This document shows, piece after piece, positions 1 through 6,183 of a DNA stretch of 7,868 nt (the stretch's first letter is position 1; every line of letters starts with the position of its first letter). The DNA is from an uncultured Bacillota bacterium (GTDB taxonomy: Bacteria > Bacillota_I > Bacilli_A > RFN20 > CAG-449). Location of the stretch: positions 1-7,868 of the forward strand of contig CAJKZK010000083.1 of NCBI GenBank assembly GCA_905204225.1. Direction: 5' to 3'. Made by a program: the position numbers and the translations under genes. The notes below the pieces were generated by a model, which was not told where the DNA came from, made no database searches, and saw only the letters and a program-made list of their open reading frames with translations.

Positions 1-1
1 T

Positions 2-244
2 TTGTTATATTTTCATACTTCTGATGGAATTATTACTATAAGAAAATCAATGAAAGATGTGGAGATTGAATTAAAAGACAAAGGCTTTATAAGAAGTAAT
101 AATTGTTATTTAGTTAATTTAAAATTTATAAAGAAAATAACAAATAATTCGCTTTTTATTAATAATGAAGAATTACAATTAAGTAGAAATAAAAGAAAAG
201 AAGTTTTAATTTCTTTAAATGAATATATAGGTAGGAATTTATGA
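2..244 (+). CDS. LytTR-family response regulator, C-terminal fragment (5' end outside window)
   Basis: About 80 residues of the LytTR DNA-binding domain, the output domain of AgrA/ComE/VirR-type response regulators. The visible landmarks are the beta-strand region YFHTSDGIITI, the signature FIRSNNCYLVNLKFIKKI, and the end strand LQLSRNKRKEVL, in the normal LytTR order. The reading frame is open to the left edge, so the receiver domain with its phospho-acceptor Asp must lie upstream and the true start is not visible. It ends in TGA, overlapping the ATG of the following histidine kinase (ATGA). The two are therefore translationally coupled and almost certainly form a cognate pair: the kinase phosphorylates the regulator, which then binds promoter DNA. 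The TGA stop at the expected end of the domain argues that TGA is not read as Trp here. Target genes cannot be inferred. Confidence 0.88.
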   Translation: MLYFHTSDGIITIRKSMKDVEIELKDKGFIRSNNCYLVNLKFIKKITNNSLFINNEELQLSRNKRKEVLISLNEYIGRNL

Positions 245-1542
245 GTGATGAATTATTGATGTATATTTTAATATTTATTAGATATGCTTTACCATTATTA
301 GTGTTACAATTTTTATTTGCAACTTTATTAAAAAAAAGAAATAAATATTGTTTAAGATTAATTTTATCAAGTTTAGGTTATGTAGGAATTAGTATATTAT
401 TAAATTATTATGATAACTATATAACATTATTTAATTGGTTTCATCTAAATTTTTTCTTTATATTTTTATTATCAATGCTTGTTATATATATATGTTATGA
501 TGTTAAAGCTCGAGAATTAATTTTTTATTCAACATTATCTTATACAGTGCAACATAGTACAGATAATATAATATTGTTTTTTTATACAGTATTTAATAGT
601 TTTTATTCTTTTGGTTGGTTTTTTTCTTTTTCAATTTATATTTGTATTCCTATTATTACAGATATAATAGTATATTTTACTTTTATAAAAAGGTTTAAAA
701 AAGTAGGTGGGATTAAAGTTAAAAATCAATTTATTTTTTTAATATCTATTATTAGTATAATTATTGTTTATGTTGTAAGCATGTATAGGTATGCTTATGA
801 ATCAAGTTCATTTAATACTTCATATTTTTATGATATGGTTTTATGTATTTTTATTTTAAGTATTTCTTTAAATGTAGTAGAGAAAACAAATTTAAAATTG
901 GAAAAAGTAATTTTAAATTCTTTATTACATAATAAAGAAGCTCAATTTAATCAAACAAAAAATAACATTGATTTAATCAATATGAAAATTCATGATTTTA
1001 AAAAATTAATTGATACATATAATTATTCCAATGATCAAAATACTCAAAAAGAAATTATTAAAGAAATAGAAAATCAAGTTGAATTATATAATTGTTCAAT
1101 TAAAACTGGTAACATTTCTTTAGATGTTATTCTTACTGATAAAGGATTGCAAGCACAAAAAAATGATATTAATTTTGTTGCTATGGTAGATGGTAAATTA
1201 TTATCTTTTATGAAAGATGTTGATTTATATTCATTATTTGAAAATGCTTTAGATAATGCGATAAGCTCATTGTCAAAAGAAGAAAAAGAGAATAGATATT
1301 TAAATATATTAGTAAAACAAATCGGTGCAGTTATATTAATTTCTATTGAAAATTATTGTTCGCAAGATATTTCTTTTAATGATTGCTTACCTATTACTAA
1401 AAATGATAAAAACTATCATGGATTTGGCACAAAAAGTATAAAATATATTTGTGAAAAATATGATGGTATAGTTAATTTTGAATATAAAGATAATTTATTT
1501 AAATTAAATATTACGTTTTTAGAAAACGATATAAAAAAATAA
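241..1542 (+). CDS. AgrC-like GHKL sensor histidine kinase
   Basis: A 433-residue membrane histidine kinase. The N-terminal half is polytopic, with about six or seven hydrophobic segments at roughly residues 5-30, 36-57, 62-86, 92-118, 126-149, 162-182 and 194-214, as in the AgrC/ComD/BlpH peptide-sensor group. The cytoplasmic part has a coiled linker (about 215-245), the H-box MKIHDFKKL with His251 as probable phospho-acceptor, an N-box LFENALDNAI with Asn335 and Asn339, and a G-box HGFGTKSI (Gly394, Gly396) of the GHKL ATPase. Length and order are normal for the family. It overlaps the upstream LytTR gene by four bases, with an AGGTAGGA-like ribosome site just before the ATG. The input is unknown. 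The homology class suggests a secreted peptide, but no peptide precursor or AgrB-like processing gene is visible. The gene is intact. Confidence 0.92.
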   Translation: MSDELLMYILIFIRYALPLLVLQFLFATLLKKRNKYCLRLILSSLGYVGISILLNYYDNYITLFNWFHLNFFFIFLLSMLVIYICYDVKARELIFYSTLSYTVQHSTDNIILFFYTVFNSFYSFGWFFSFSIYICIPIITDIIVYFTFIKRFKKVGGIKVKNQFIFLISIISIIIVYVVSMYRYAYESSSFNTSYFYDMVLCIFILSISLNVVEKTNLKLEKVILNSLLHNKEAQFNQTKNNIDLINMKIHDFKKLIDTYNYSNDQNTQKEIIKEIENQVELYNCSIKTGNISLDVILTDKGLQAQKNDINFVAMVDGKLLSFMKDVDLYSLFENALDNAISSLSKEEKENRYLNILVKQIGAVILISIENYCSQDISFNDCLPITKNDKNYHGFGTKSIKYICEKYDGIVNFEYKDNLFKLNITFLENDIKK

Positions 1543-1593
1543 TAGATGATTTTAGTTAGAAAACGTATTAAAATTTTATTATAAATGTTACAT

Positions 1594-1608
1594 TCTCTTG
1601 TTAAGAGA
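1594..1608. promoter_or_regulatory. Perfect 6-bp inverted repeat upstream of the XRE regulator (possible operator)
   Basis: TCTCTT-GTT-AAGAGA is a perfect 6+3+6 inverted repeat in the 123-bp gap between the kinase gene and the XRE regulator, about 34 bp ahead of a TATAAT-like hexamer. It has no trailing T-run, so it is a poor intrinsic terminator. Small inverted repeats ahead of XRE genes are often autoregulatory operators, but that role here is inference. Confidence 0.3.
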
Positions 1609-1641
1609 CTATGTTCTAGCAACAAATTATACTTTTTTATG

Positions 1642-1660
1642 TATAATGAAATTAGGGAGG
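1642..1660 (+). promoter_or_regulatory. TATAAT hexamer and strong Shine-Dalgarno before the XRE gene
   Basis: A perfect -10 hexamer TATAAT lies at 1642-1647, preceded by TG, and is followed by the Shine-Dalgarno sequence AGGGAGG at 1654-1660, five bases before the ATG at 1666. No clear TTGACA-like -35 lies 17 bp upstream. If the -10 is used, transcription would begin close to the ribosome site, giving a very short leader. The ribosome site is convincing and fixes the start of the gene. The promoter is only plausible. Confidence 0.4.
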
Positions 1661-1665
1661 GCAAG

Positions 1666-2376
1666 ATGGATAAATACAAATTTGGTGAATTTATCTATAA
1701 TTTACGTATAGCTAATCATTTAACCCAAGATGAACTAGGTAGAAAAATTGGAGTTACTAATAAAGCTGTATCTAAATGGGAAGTTGGAGAAACTCTTCCA
1801 GATGTTAGTCTAATGCCATTGCTAGCAAAAGCATTAGGAGTTACAACTGACGAGTTGTACGCTGGAGAAGTGATGAAAATTGATCCGATTAAAATTGTAG
1901 AAAAAAAGAAACCAATAATTTGGATTATTTTAATTTCTATTTTATCTTTGTTATTGATTGGAACATCTTCATATATATTATTTGAAAATATAAAAAAAGA
2001 TAATGATGTTTGTTACTTAAACGAAGATAATTATCAAAATTATCTTGTTATTACTCCTATTTATCGTAGTACTAATGAAAATGATAAATTATATATCTAT
2101 GGTAAAATTGAACTCTTAAATAAAGAATGTTTTAATGGAGAAATTAGTGTTAATTTTACGTCTTTTGTTGAATATTATTATATTAATACTAATAATCAAA
2201 ATGCTTTGATATCTTATATGAATTTAAAAAATGAAGTGATAATTGATTCTTCTAATGAAACATATTATTCTTTAAAAATTGAACCAATAAAAGAAATAAC
2301 TGATTTTAAAGAATATAAAGGTTTTGCTTATGATTATCGTGTTGATAAGATTAATGGAACTATAAAAAATATTTAA
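1666..2376 (+). CDS. Membrane-tethered XRE-family (HTH) transcriptional regulator
   Basis: Predicted 236 residues. An open frame extends 27 codons upstream, but the ATG at 1666 is preceded by AGGGAGG and begins exactly at the HTH domain. Residues 6-66 are a classic XRE (HTH_3) domain: the helix-turn-helix LTQDELGRKIGVTNKAVSKW followed by EVGETLPDVSLMPLLAKALGVTTDELY. A charged linker (70-82) leads to one transmembrane helix at about 84-106 (IIWIILISILSLLLIGTSSY). About 130 residues follow, probably outside the cell, with no recognised family; they include two Cys (116, 155). The topology is cytoplasmic DNA-binding domain, single pass, extracytoplasmic sensor or ligand domain. The stop overlaps the ribosome site of the next lipoprotein gene, suggesting co-transcription. 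The HTH part looks less AT-rich than the ectodomain part. The ligand and targets are unknown. Confidence 0.88.
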   Translation: MDKYKFGEFIYNLRIANHLTQDELGRKIGVTNKAVSKWEVGETLPDVSLMPLLAKALGVTTDELYAGEVMKIDPIKIVEKKKPIIWIILISILSLLLIGTSSYILFENIKKDNDVCYLNEDNYQNYLVITPIYRSTNENDKLYIYGKIELLNKECFNGEISVNFTSFVEYYYINTNNQNALISYMNLKNEVIIDSSNETYYSLKIEPIKEITDFKEYKGFAYDYRVDKINGTIKNI

Positions 2377-2387
2377 AGGAAATTAAT

Positions 2388-2996
2388 ATGAAGAAAAATA
2401 AATTACTTTTATGTATTATGTCATGTTTGTTGATAACTAGTTGTAGTAATAATAACGCTACTAATCCTGGAAGTATTTTTTCTGGAAAAGAAAATATTGA
2501 ATTGTTTACTAATAATAAATATACATTATTTTTACAAAAATATTATTCTAATAATTTAGTTTATTATTATGAAGAATTATTTGGAAAAATAAACCAAACT
2601 CAAGCAATAGTTCAATATAATTATACTTATACATATAAATTTAATAATAAAATGGATAATGATTTAATTAATGATGTTTATCAAATTATTTTATCTAATT
2701 TAGAAATAATAAAAGATGAATATAAAAATAATAATTTAGTCATTAAAGAAAATGGATACGAAGAAACATGTTTGTTTAATGTTAATAATCCTAATAAAAA
2801 AGAATTGAATGTTGTAATTGTTGATTTATATATTCCTTTTATTTTAATAGAATTAAATACGCATAAAGCATCATATTTTACTTTACCAATGTGTAAATAT
2901 GAATTATTAAAACATGACAATTTAATTAAAGGGTTTGACGGAAAAGAAATAGAATTTAATAAATTTATAACTACTTACGATATCTTAAAAAAATAA
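2388..2996 (+). CDS. Putative lipoprotein of unknown family
   Basis: Predicted 202 residues. The start ATG is preceded at 7 bp by AAAGGA, which overlaps the stop codon of the XRE gene. The N-terminus is a lipoprotein signal peptide: basic MKKNK, a hydrophobic core, and lipobox ITSC with Cys19 as the probable lipidation site (Cys13 is a weaker alternative). The mature part is rich in Asn, Tyr and Lys and has no domain I recognise. It alternates beta-like strands, such as the Tyr-rich stretch near QYNYTYTYKF, with one probable helix (about 87-105). It should be anchored on the outer face of the cytoplasmic membrane. The position between a transmembrane regulator and a VWA lipoprotein suggests it acts with them, possibly as a ligand or accessory subunit (inference only). 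Confidence 0.8.
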   Translation: MKKNKLLLCIMSCLLITSCSNNNATNPGSIFSGKENIELFTNNKYTLFLQKYYSNNLVYYYEELFGKINQTQAIVQYNYTYTYKFNNKMDNDLINDVYQIILSNLEIIKDEYKNNNLVIKENGYEETCLFNVNNPNKKELNVVIVDLYIPFILIELNTHKASYFTLPMCKYELLKHDNLIKGFDGKEIEFNKFITTYDILKK

Positions 2997-3011
2997 GGAG
3001 TTTTATTTATA
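2995..3011 (+). promoter_or_regulatory. Ribosome binding site pointing to an ATA start codon
   Basis: AAGGAG at 2995-3000 overlaps the upstream TAA and lies 8 bases before the in-frame ATA at 3009. There is no in-frame ATG, GTG or TTG at normal spacing; the next TTG is at 3030, 29 bases downstream of the ribosome site. From ATA the protein begins (M)HTKKIILLPILFFLLSC, a textbook lipoprotein signal peptide. Confidence 0.6.
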
Positions 3012-4454
3012 CATACAAAAAAAATAATATTGTTACCTATTTTATTCTTTCTTTTAAGTTGCTCATCTAATTTAAATTGTTATCAAGAAAATGGATATTA
3101 TGGATATGATTATAATACAAATAATGATGAATATTTATCAATTGAAGAAAATGATTATATTAACCCATTAGATAAACCGACATCATCTTTTAGTCTTGAC
3201 TCATCTGGAGCAGCTTATTCTAATATAAGAAAATGTTTGAATGAAAATAAATTACCAGAATTTAATCAAGTAATAATAGAACAAATGATAAATTATTTTG
3301 ATTATGATTATCAAATGAACGAAAATGAAGATATTAATTTATTTTCAGAAATTAGTAATTGCCCTTGGAATAATGAAGCTAAATTAGCTTCAATTGCAGT
3401 TAAAACTAAAAAAGTTGAATATAATAATCTTAATGGAAATAATATTGTTCTATTAATTGATGTATCGGGCTCAATGAATTTTAATGATAAATTACCTTTA
3501 TTAAAACAAAGTTTTTCTTTATTAGTGGATAAGTTAAATGAAAATGATAAAGTATCAATTGTAACATATTCTGGATATGAAAAAGTTGTTTTATTAGGAG
3601 TTAATGGATCAGAAAAAAATAAAATTAAAAAAGCTATTTCTTCTCTTAATGCTTCAGGGACAACAAATGGCCAAAGTGGAATTCAAACCGCATATAAATT
3701 AGCTAAAGATTATTATATTGAAGGTGGAATAAATCAAATTTTTCTTGCAACAGATGGTGATTTTAATGTTGGAATTTCTTCATCTGATGAATTAAAAGAA
3801 CTAATAAAAAAAGAATTAAAAAGTGGAATATCTTTATCTTGTTTTGGGTTTGGAATGGGTAATTATAAAGATAAAATGATGCAAGAACTTGCTTTAAATG
3901 GCAATGGAAATGTCTTTTATATTGATAGTGAATTAGAAATGTCCAGATTATTTAATGGAGATATTTCTTCTATATTACAAATTGTTGGTAAAGACGCTAA
4001 AATTCAAATTACTTTTAATCAAGAAAAAATTAATAAATATCGTCTTATTGGTTATGAAAATAGACTTATGAGTGATGAAGAATTTAATGATGAAAATAAA
4101 GATGCTGGTGAAATATATTCTAATAGAACTACAATTGCTTTATATGAAATAATAACTGATAAAGAAGAAGATTTATTCTCAATAGATTTTAAATATAAAG
4201 ATGTAGAAATAAATGAAACAAAAGAAATAAAAATGAATAATGGGGAATATACATTATCTCCATCTAAAAATCATATATTTGCATCTTTAGTTGCTGAATT
4301 TGGTTTATTGTTGAGAAATTCAAAATATAAAGGCACATCATCTTATACACACATTAAAGATATTTATAATAAATATGATGATTTTAAAAAAGATATGTTA
4401 AAAAATGATTTCTATTCATTAGTATGTAAAGCTGAAGAATTAAGTAAAAAATAA
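3009..4454 (+). CDS. YfbK-like von Willebrand factor A (VWA) domain lipoprotein
   Basis: 481 residues from the probable ATA start at 3009 (474 if TTG at 3030 is used, which would lose the basic Lys pair of the signal peptide). The lipobox is LLSC with Cys18. After a Tyr/Asn/Asp-rich linker comes the N-terminal domain typical of E. coli YfbK relatives (from about residue 55, KPTSSFSLDSSGAAYSNIRK). The VWA domain follows (about 146-310), with a complete metal-ion-dependent adhesion site: D151-x-S153-x-S155 in LLIDVSGSM, T219 in GTTNG, and D249 in LATDGDFNVG. The C-terminal part (about 310-481) includes YRLIGYENRLMSDEEFND starting at Tyr344 and matches the DUF3520-type tail. Architecture and length fit the family. 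VWA domains bind protein partners through the bound metal ion; the partner of this family is not known. Last gene of the XRE-lipoprotein-VWA unit, followed by a terminator. Confidence 0.92.
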   Translation: MHTKKIILLPILFFLLSCSSNLNCYQENGYYGYDYNTNNDEYLSIEENDYINPLDKPTSSFSLDSSGAAYSNIRKCLNENKLPEFNQVIIEQMINYFDYDYQMNENEDINLFSEISNCPWNNEAKLASIAVKTKKVEYNNLNGNNIVLLIDVSGSMNFNDKLPLLKQSFSLLVDKLNENDKVSIVTYSGYEKVVLLGVNGSEKNKIKKAISSLNASGTTNGQSGIQTAYKLAKDYYIEGGINQIFLATDGDFNVGISSSDELKELIKKELKSGISLSCFGFGMGNYKDKMMQELALNGNGNVFYIDSELEMSRLFNGDISSILQIVGKDAKIQITFNQEKINKYRLIGYENRLMSDEEFNDENKDAGEIYSNRTTIALYEIITDKEEDLFSIDFKYKDVEINETKEIKMNNGEYTLSPSKNHIFASLVAEFGLLLRNSKYKGTSSYTHIKDIYNKYDDFKKDMLKNDFYSLVCKAEELSKK

Positions 4455-4458
4455 TAAT

Positions 4459-4488
4459 AAAGAGGAATGAAATTTATCATTCCTTTTT
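4459..4488. terminator. Bidirectional intrinsic terminator between convergent genes
   Basis: An 8-bp perfect stem, AGGAATGA (4463-4470) and TCATTCCT (4477-4484), closes a 6-base loop (AATTTA). A G-T pair and A-T pairs extend the stem outward to 4459-4488. It is followed by TTTT on the plus strand, and the minus strand reads into T-rich CTTTATTATTATT. It sits 5 bp after the VWA stop codon and touches the stop of the convergent gene, so it can serve both. Confidence 0.88.
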
Positions 4489-5287
4489 AATTTATCATTT
4501 CATTAGTAACTATTTTATCATATGGAATTTTTGTATCTTTATCTAGTTCACCAGCTTCTTTAACAATATCGATTAATTTATTAAAGTTGTCTTGGGTAAA
4601 TCCAAGTTTATTTGGCCATGCTTCAATTTTTTTATAATTATTTATAACTGATTCTATTTCATCATCTTTTGATGTTTGAAAGCTTGGCTTTAAATATTCA
4701 ATAATCTTATTTGTTTCAGTATTGTTTATATAATCTAAACCTTTCTTTATTGCAGTTGTAAACTTTTTTAATTTATCTTTGTTACCTTCAAAATATGATT
4801 TAACTGAAGAAAAACAAGTGTAAGGCACAATACCAGAATCTTTTCCAATTGAAGAAACTATATATCCTTTTTTAGTAGCTTCAATTTGTGAAGCAGTTGG
4901 CTCAAATGCAGTTACATAATCTGATTCACCTGCGACAAAAACTCCAGATGTAGCATCAAAAGAGACATCAACTCTTATATTAACATCTGCATTTTTATCT
5001 TTGCCGTTTTGAGTTATTGTTAATCCATTCTTTTTTAAAACATGTTCAAGAGTCATTTCTGGCATACCACCTTTTCTTCCTCCAATAATTGTTTTTCCTT
5101 TTAACATAGAATAATCAAAATTATCTATTTTTTCTCTTCCTAATAAAAATGATCTATCTTTTTGAGTTAATTGAGCAAAGTTAATTGCATAATTTTCTTG
5201 ACCATTATTATAAACATATACTGAAGCTTCTGGTCCCATTATGGTTAAACGATGGAACGGGATCTCATAAAATTGTTTTAATTTCAT
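4487..5287 (-). pseudogene. ABC transporter substrate-binding protein (SsuA/ThiY/NMT1 type), N-terminally truncated
   Basis: 266 residues that from Met17 onward match the NMT1/SsuA/ThiY-like periplasmic binding family: MGPEASVYVYNNG, INFAQLTQKDRSFLLGR, GKTIIGGRKGGMPEMTLEHV, VTAFEPTASQIEA and SSVKSYF in the usual order, through to a normal-looking C-terminus. Intact relatives carry roughly 60-70 more N-terminal residues (signal peptide and first strand-helix units of lobe 1) before the GPE motif. Here these are replaced by MKLKQFYEIPFHRLT, which has no signal sequence. An in-frame TAA lies two codons before the ATG, with no good ribosome site, and none of the missing part is visible upstream. 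Without export and half of lobe 1 it is unlikely to work. The substrate class may be thiamine-precursor, sulfonate, nitrate or similar compounds. No permease or ATPase gene is adjacent. The break lies near 5240. Confidence 0.75.
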
Positions 5288-5301
5288 CTTTTATTTTTAT
5301 T

Positions 5302-5388
5302 AAAGGCATTAATTATGATATTAACAATATAAAAATTGATAATGATGAAGCGTCTGGTCTATCAGTGTTTTTAAAAATTAATTATTAA
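5302..5388 (+). pseudogene. Possible C-terminal remnant of an unknown gene
   Basis: Plus-strand codons from about 5302 to the TAA at 5386-5388 read KGINYDINNIKIDNDEASG and then LSVFLKINY, with codon choice and amino-acid mix like real genes of this window. There is no start codon or ribosome site of its own, and the frame upstream runs antisense through the truncated binding-protein gene. It could be the tail of a gene cut by the same rearrangement that removed the front of the binding protein. It could equally be chance. I do not recognise a family. Confidence 0.2.
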
Positions 5389-5482
5389 ATGTTTGAGTGT
5401 CTTGTTAGATTAAAAACTGTATAAGTCTTATTAAAAATCTTTGTAAAGAAAGAAATGCGATATTATGTTTATTGATAAAGAA

Positions 5483-5624
5483 TCGTTCGCTTTTATGCTG
5501 AATCGTCCACTCAATCGTCCATTCGTCCACTTTATTCGACCATTCGACCACTTAATCGTTCACTATTCATCCACTTTTATAAGGATTCGACCACTAATCG
5601 ACCGCTATTCGACCATTCGACCAC
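5483..5624. repeat. Degenerate tandem array of TCGWCCAY octamers (12 copies)
   Basis: Twelve octamers begin at 5483, 5503, 5515, 5523, 5536, 5544, 5556, 5567, 5587, 5598, 5609 and 5617. The commonest forms are TCGACCAC, TCGACCAT and TCGTCCAC; variants are TCGTTCGC, TCGTTCAC, TCATCCAC and TCGACCGC. Three pairs abut directly (5515/5523, 5536/5544, 5609/5617). At a larger scale the array is a 20-22-bp unit made of two octamers plus an AT spacer such as TTTAT, TTAA or TAT, so many copies lie about two helical turns apart. It is clearly richer in G and C than its surroundings. It resembles an iteron or minisatellite array. The function is unknown. An open frame through it (5465-5650) appears to be a by-product of the repeats. 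Confidence 0.85.
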
Positions 5625-5642
5625 TTTTATTAGAATCAATTC

Positions 5643-5665
5643 CTAATTAATTAATCGTTAATTAG
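5643..5665. repeat. 8-bp inverted repeat next to the octamer array
   Basis: CTAATTAA (5643-5650) and TTAATTAG (5658-5665) form a perfect inverted repeat around a 7-base loop, starting 18 bp after the last TCGACCAC copy. No T-run follows, so it is not a convincing terminator. It could be a protein-binding palindrome, or chance in AT-rich DNA. Confidence 0.4.
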
Positions 5666-5688
5666 TAAGTTAATATCATTAAAATTTT

Positions 5689-5721
5689 AAAGTGACATTT
5701 TTTCTTTTTAAAGTGATATTT
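5689..5721. repeat. Two direct copies of AAAGTGAYATTT, 21 bp apart
   Basis: AAAGTGACATTT (5689-5700) and AAAGTGATATTT (5710-5721) have starts exactly 21 bp apart, two helical turns, each flanked by T-runs. A third exact AAAGTGACATTT occurs at 6184-6195, and inverted GTGATA cores at 6098-6115. The recurrence suggests sites for one DNA-binding protein (inference). Confidence 0.5.
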
Positions 5722-5844
5722 TCAAATAAAACTTAATATAATTTTTATTGAGTTTTCATTAATTTTAAACTATTTTTTTGGTTTCAATATTCTAATTTTT
5801 TTAATATTTATTTGATTATATCGAAAGTAGACTAAGCAAATGTT

Positions 5845-5886
5845 GGTATACTTTTTGGTATACTTTTGGTACACTTTTTGGTATAC
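5845..5886. repeat. Upstream copy of the 12-bp GGTATAC array (array A)
   Basis: Units GGTATAC at 5845, 5857 and 5880, with a variant GGTACAC at 5868, are separated by CTTTT or CTTTTT, giving periods of 12, 11 and 12 bp; a decayed further unit (TGTATTTGG) follows. It is the same unit as the array at 6296-6338 but less regular, and no gene follows it within about 475 bp. It may be an older, drifting duplicate of the downstream array. Confidence 0.85.
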
Positions 5887-6097
5887 TTTTGTATTTGGTT
5901 ATAAAGTTGAAAAAAAGAGAATAAATAATTTATTTAAAATAAAACAATTTAAAAATGCCTAATTTTAGCTATTATTAGTATAAATATTAATTGAAATAAA
6001 TAATGGAGTATTTAAATTAACTTGTTAATTTTGCTTACTTAACATTTTGTGGCAATAAAAACTAGAATGTTTTTAATTTTTTACTAAAAAATGAATC

Positions 6098-6115
6098 TAT
6101 CACTTTTGTGTGATA
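6098..6115. promoter_or_regulatory. Inverted repeat TATCAC-N6-GTGATA (possible operator)
   Basis: TATCAC (6098-6103) and GTGATA (6110-6115) are perfect inverted halves with a TTTTGT spacer, an 18-bp palindrome of the size bound by dimeric HTH repressors. The GTGATA half is the core of the AAAGTGAYATTT motif repeated at 5689, 5710 and 6184, so these sites may be read by one protein. The binding protein is not known. Confidence 0.4.
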
Positions 6116-6183
6116 TTAAAGCTTTTATAAGTTTGATAATTAGTTTTTTTTGATCTTTTAATGTAATTATAAAAATACTTTTG

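Noticed and set aside
2..244. Mycoplasma-type genetic code (TGA = Trp)
   Set aside because: TGG encodes the conserved tryptophans throughout, and the LytTR gene ends in TGA exactly at the expected domain end with an ATGA overlap; support rests on one stop codon but is consistent.
1585..1665. 27-codon N-terminal extension of the XRE regulator
   Set aside because: The extension covers the palindrome, TATAAT and Shine-Dalgarno; the ATG at 1666 has the ideal ribosome site and matches the usual start of XRE domains.
1543..1665. Autoinducer-peptide gene after the kinase
   Set aside because: The only ATG frame here runs straight into the XRE gene without a stop; no separate short secreted peptide with a ribosome site is present.
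1416..1679. Minus-strand frame of 87 codons
   Set aside because: Antisense to the kinase G-box region and the intergenic gap; no ribosome site or recognisable product.
2681..2920. Minus-strand frame of 79 codons
   Set aside because: Antisense shadow of the lipoprotein gene, which has a clear signal peptide on the plus strand.
5288..5480. TPP or other riboswitch ahead of the ABC binding-protein gene
   Set aside because: On the minus strand upstream of 5287 I see no CTGAGA-type TPP motif and no stem-terminator arrangement.
5483..5624. CRISPR array
   Set aside because: Repeats are 8 bp and degenerate and spacers are 0-12 bp and AT-rich; CRISPR repeats and spacers are each typically above 20 bp. 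No cas gene is present.
5483..5624. DnaA-box cluster (TTATCCACA)
   Set aside because: Only one unit (TCATCCACT) comes within two mismatches; the rest have CGACC or CGTCC in the core, so this is not a DnaA-box array.
5465..5650. A 61-codon plus-strand frame with an ATG through the octamer array (MFIDKES..., then repeated NRP/IRP)
   Set aside because: No Shine-Dalgarno, almost all of it is encoded by the TCGWCCAY repeats, and the irregular spacers break any regular peptide repeat; more likely a by-product of the array.
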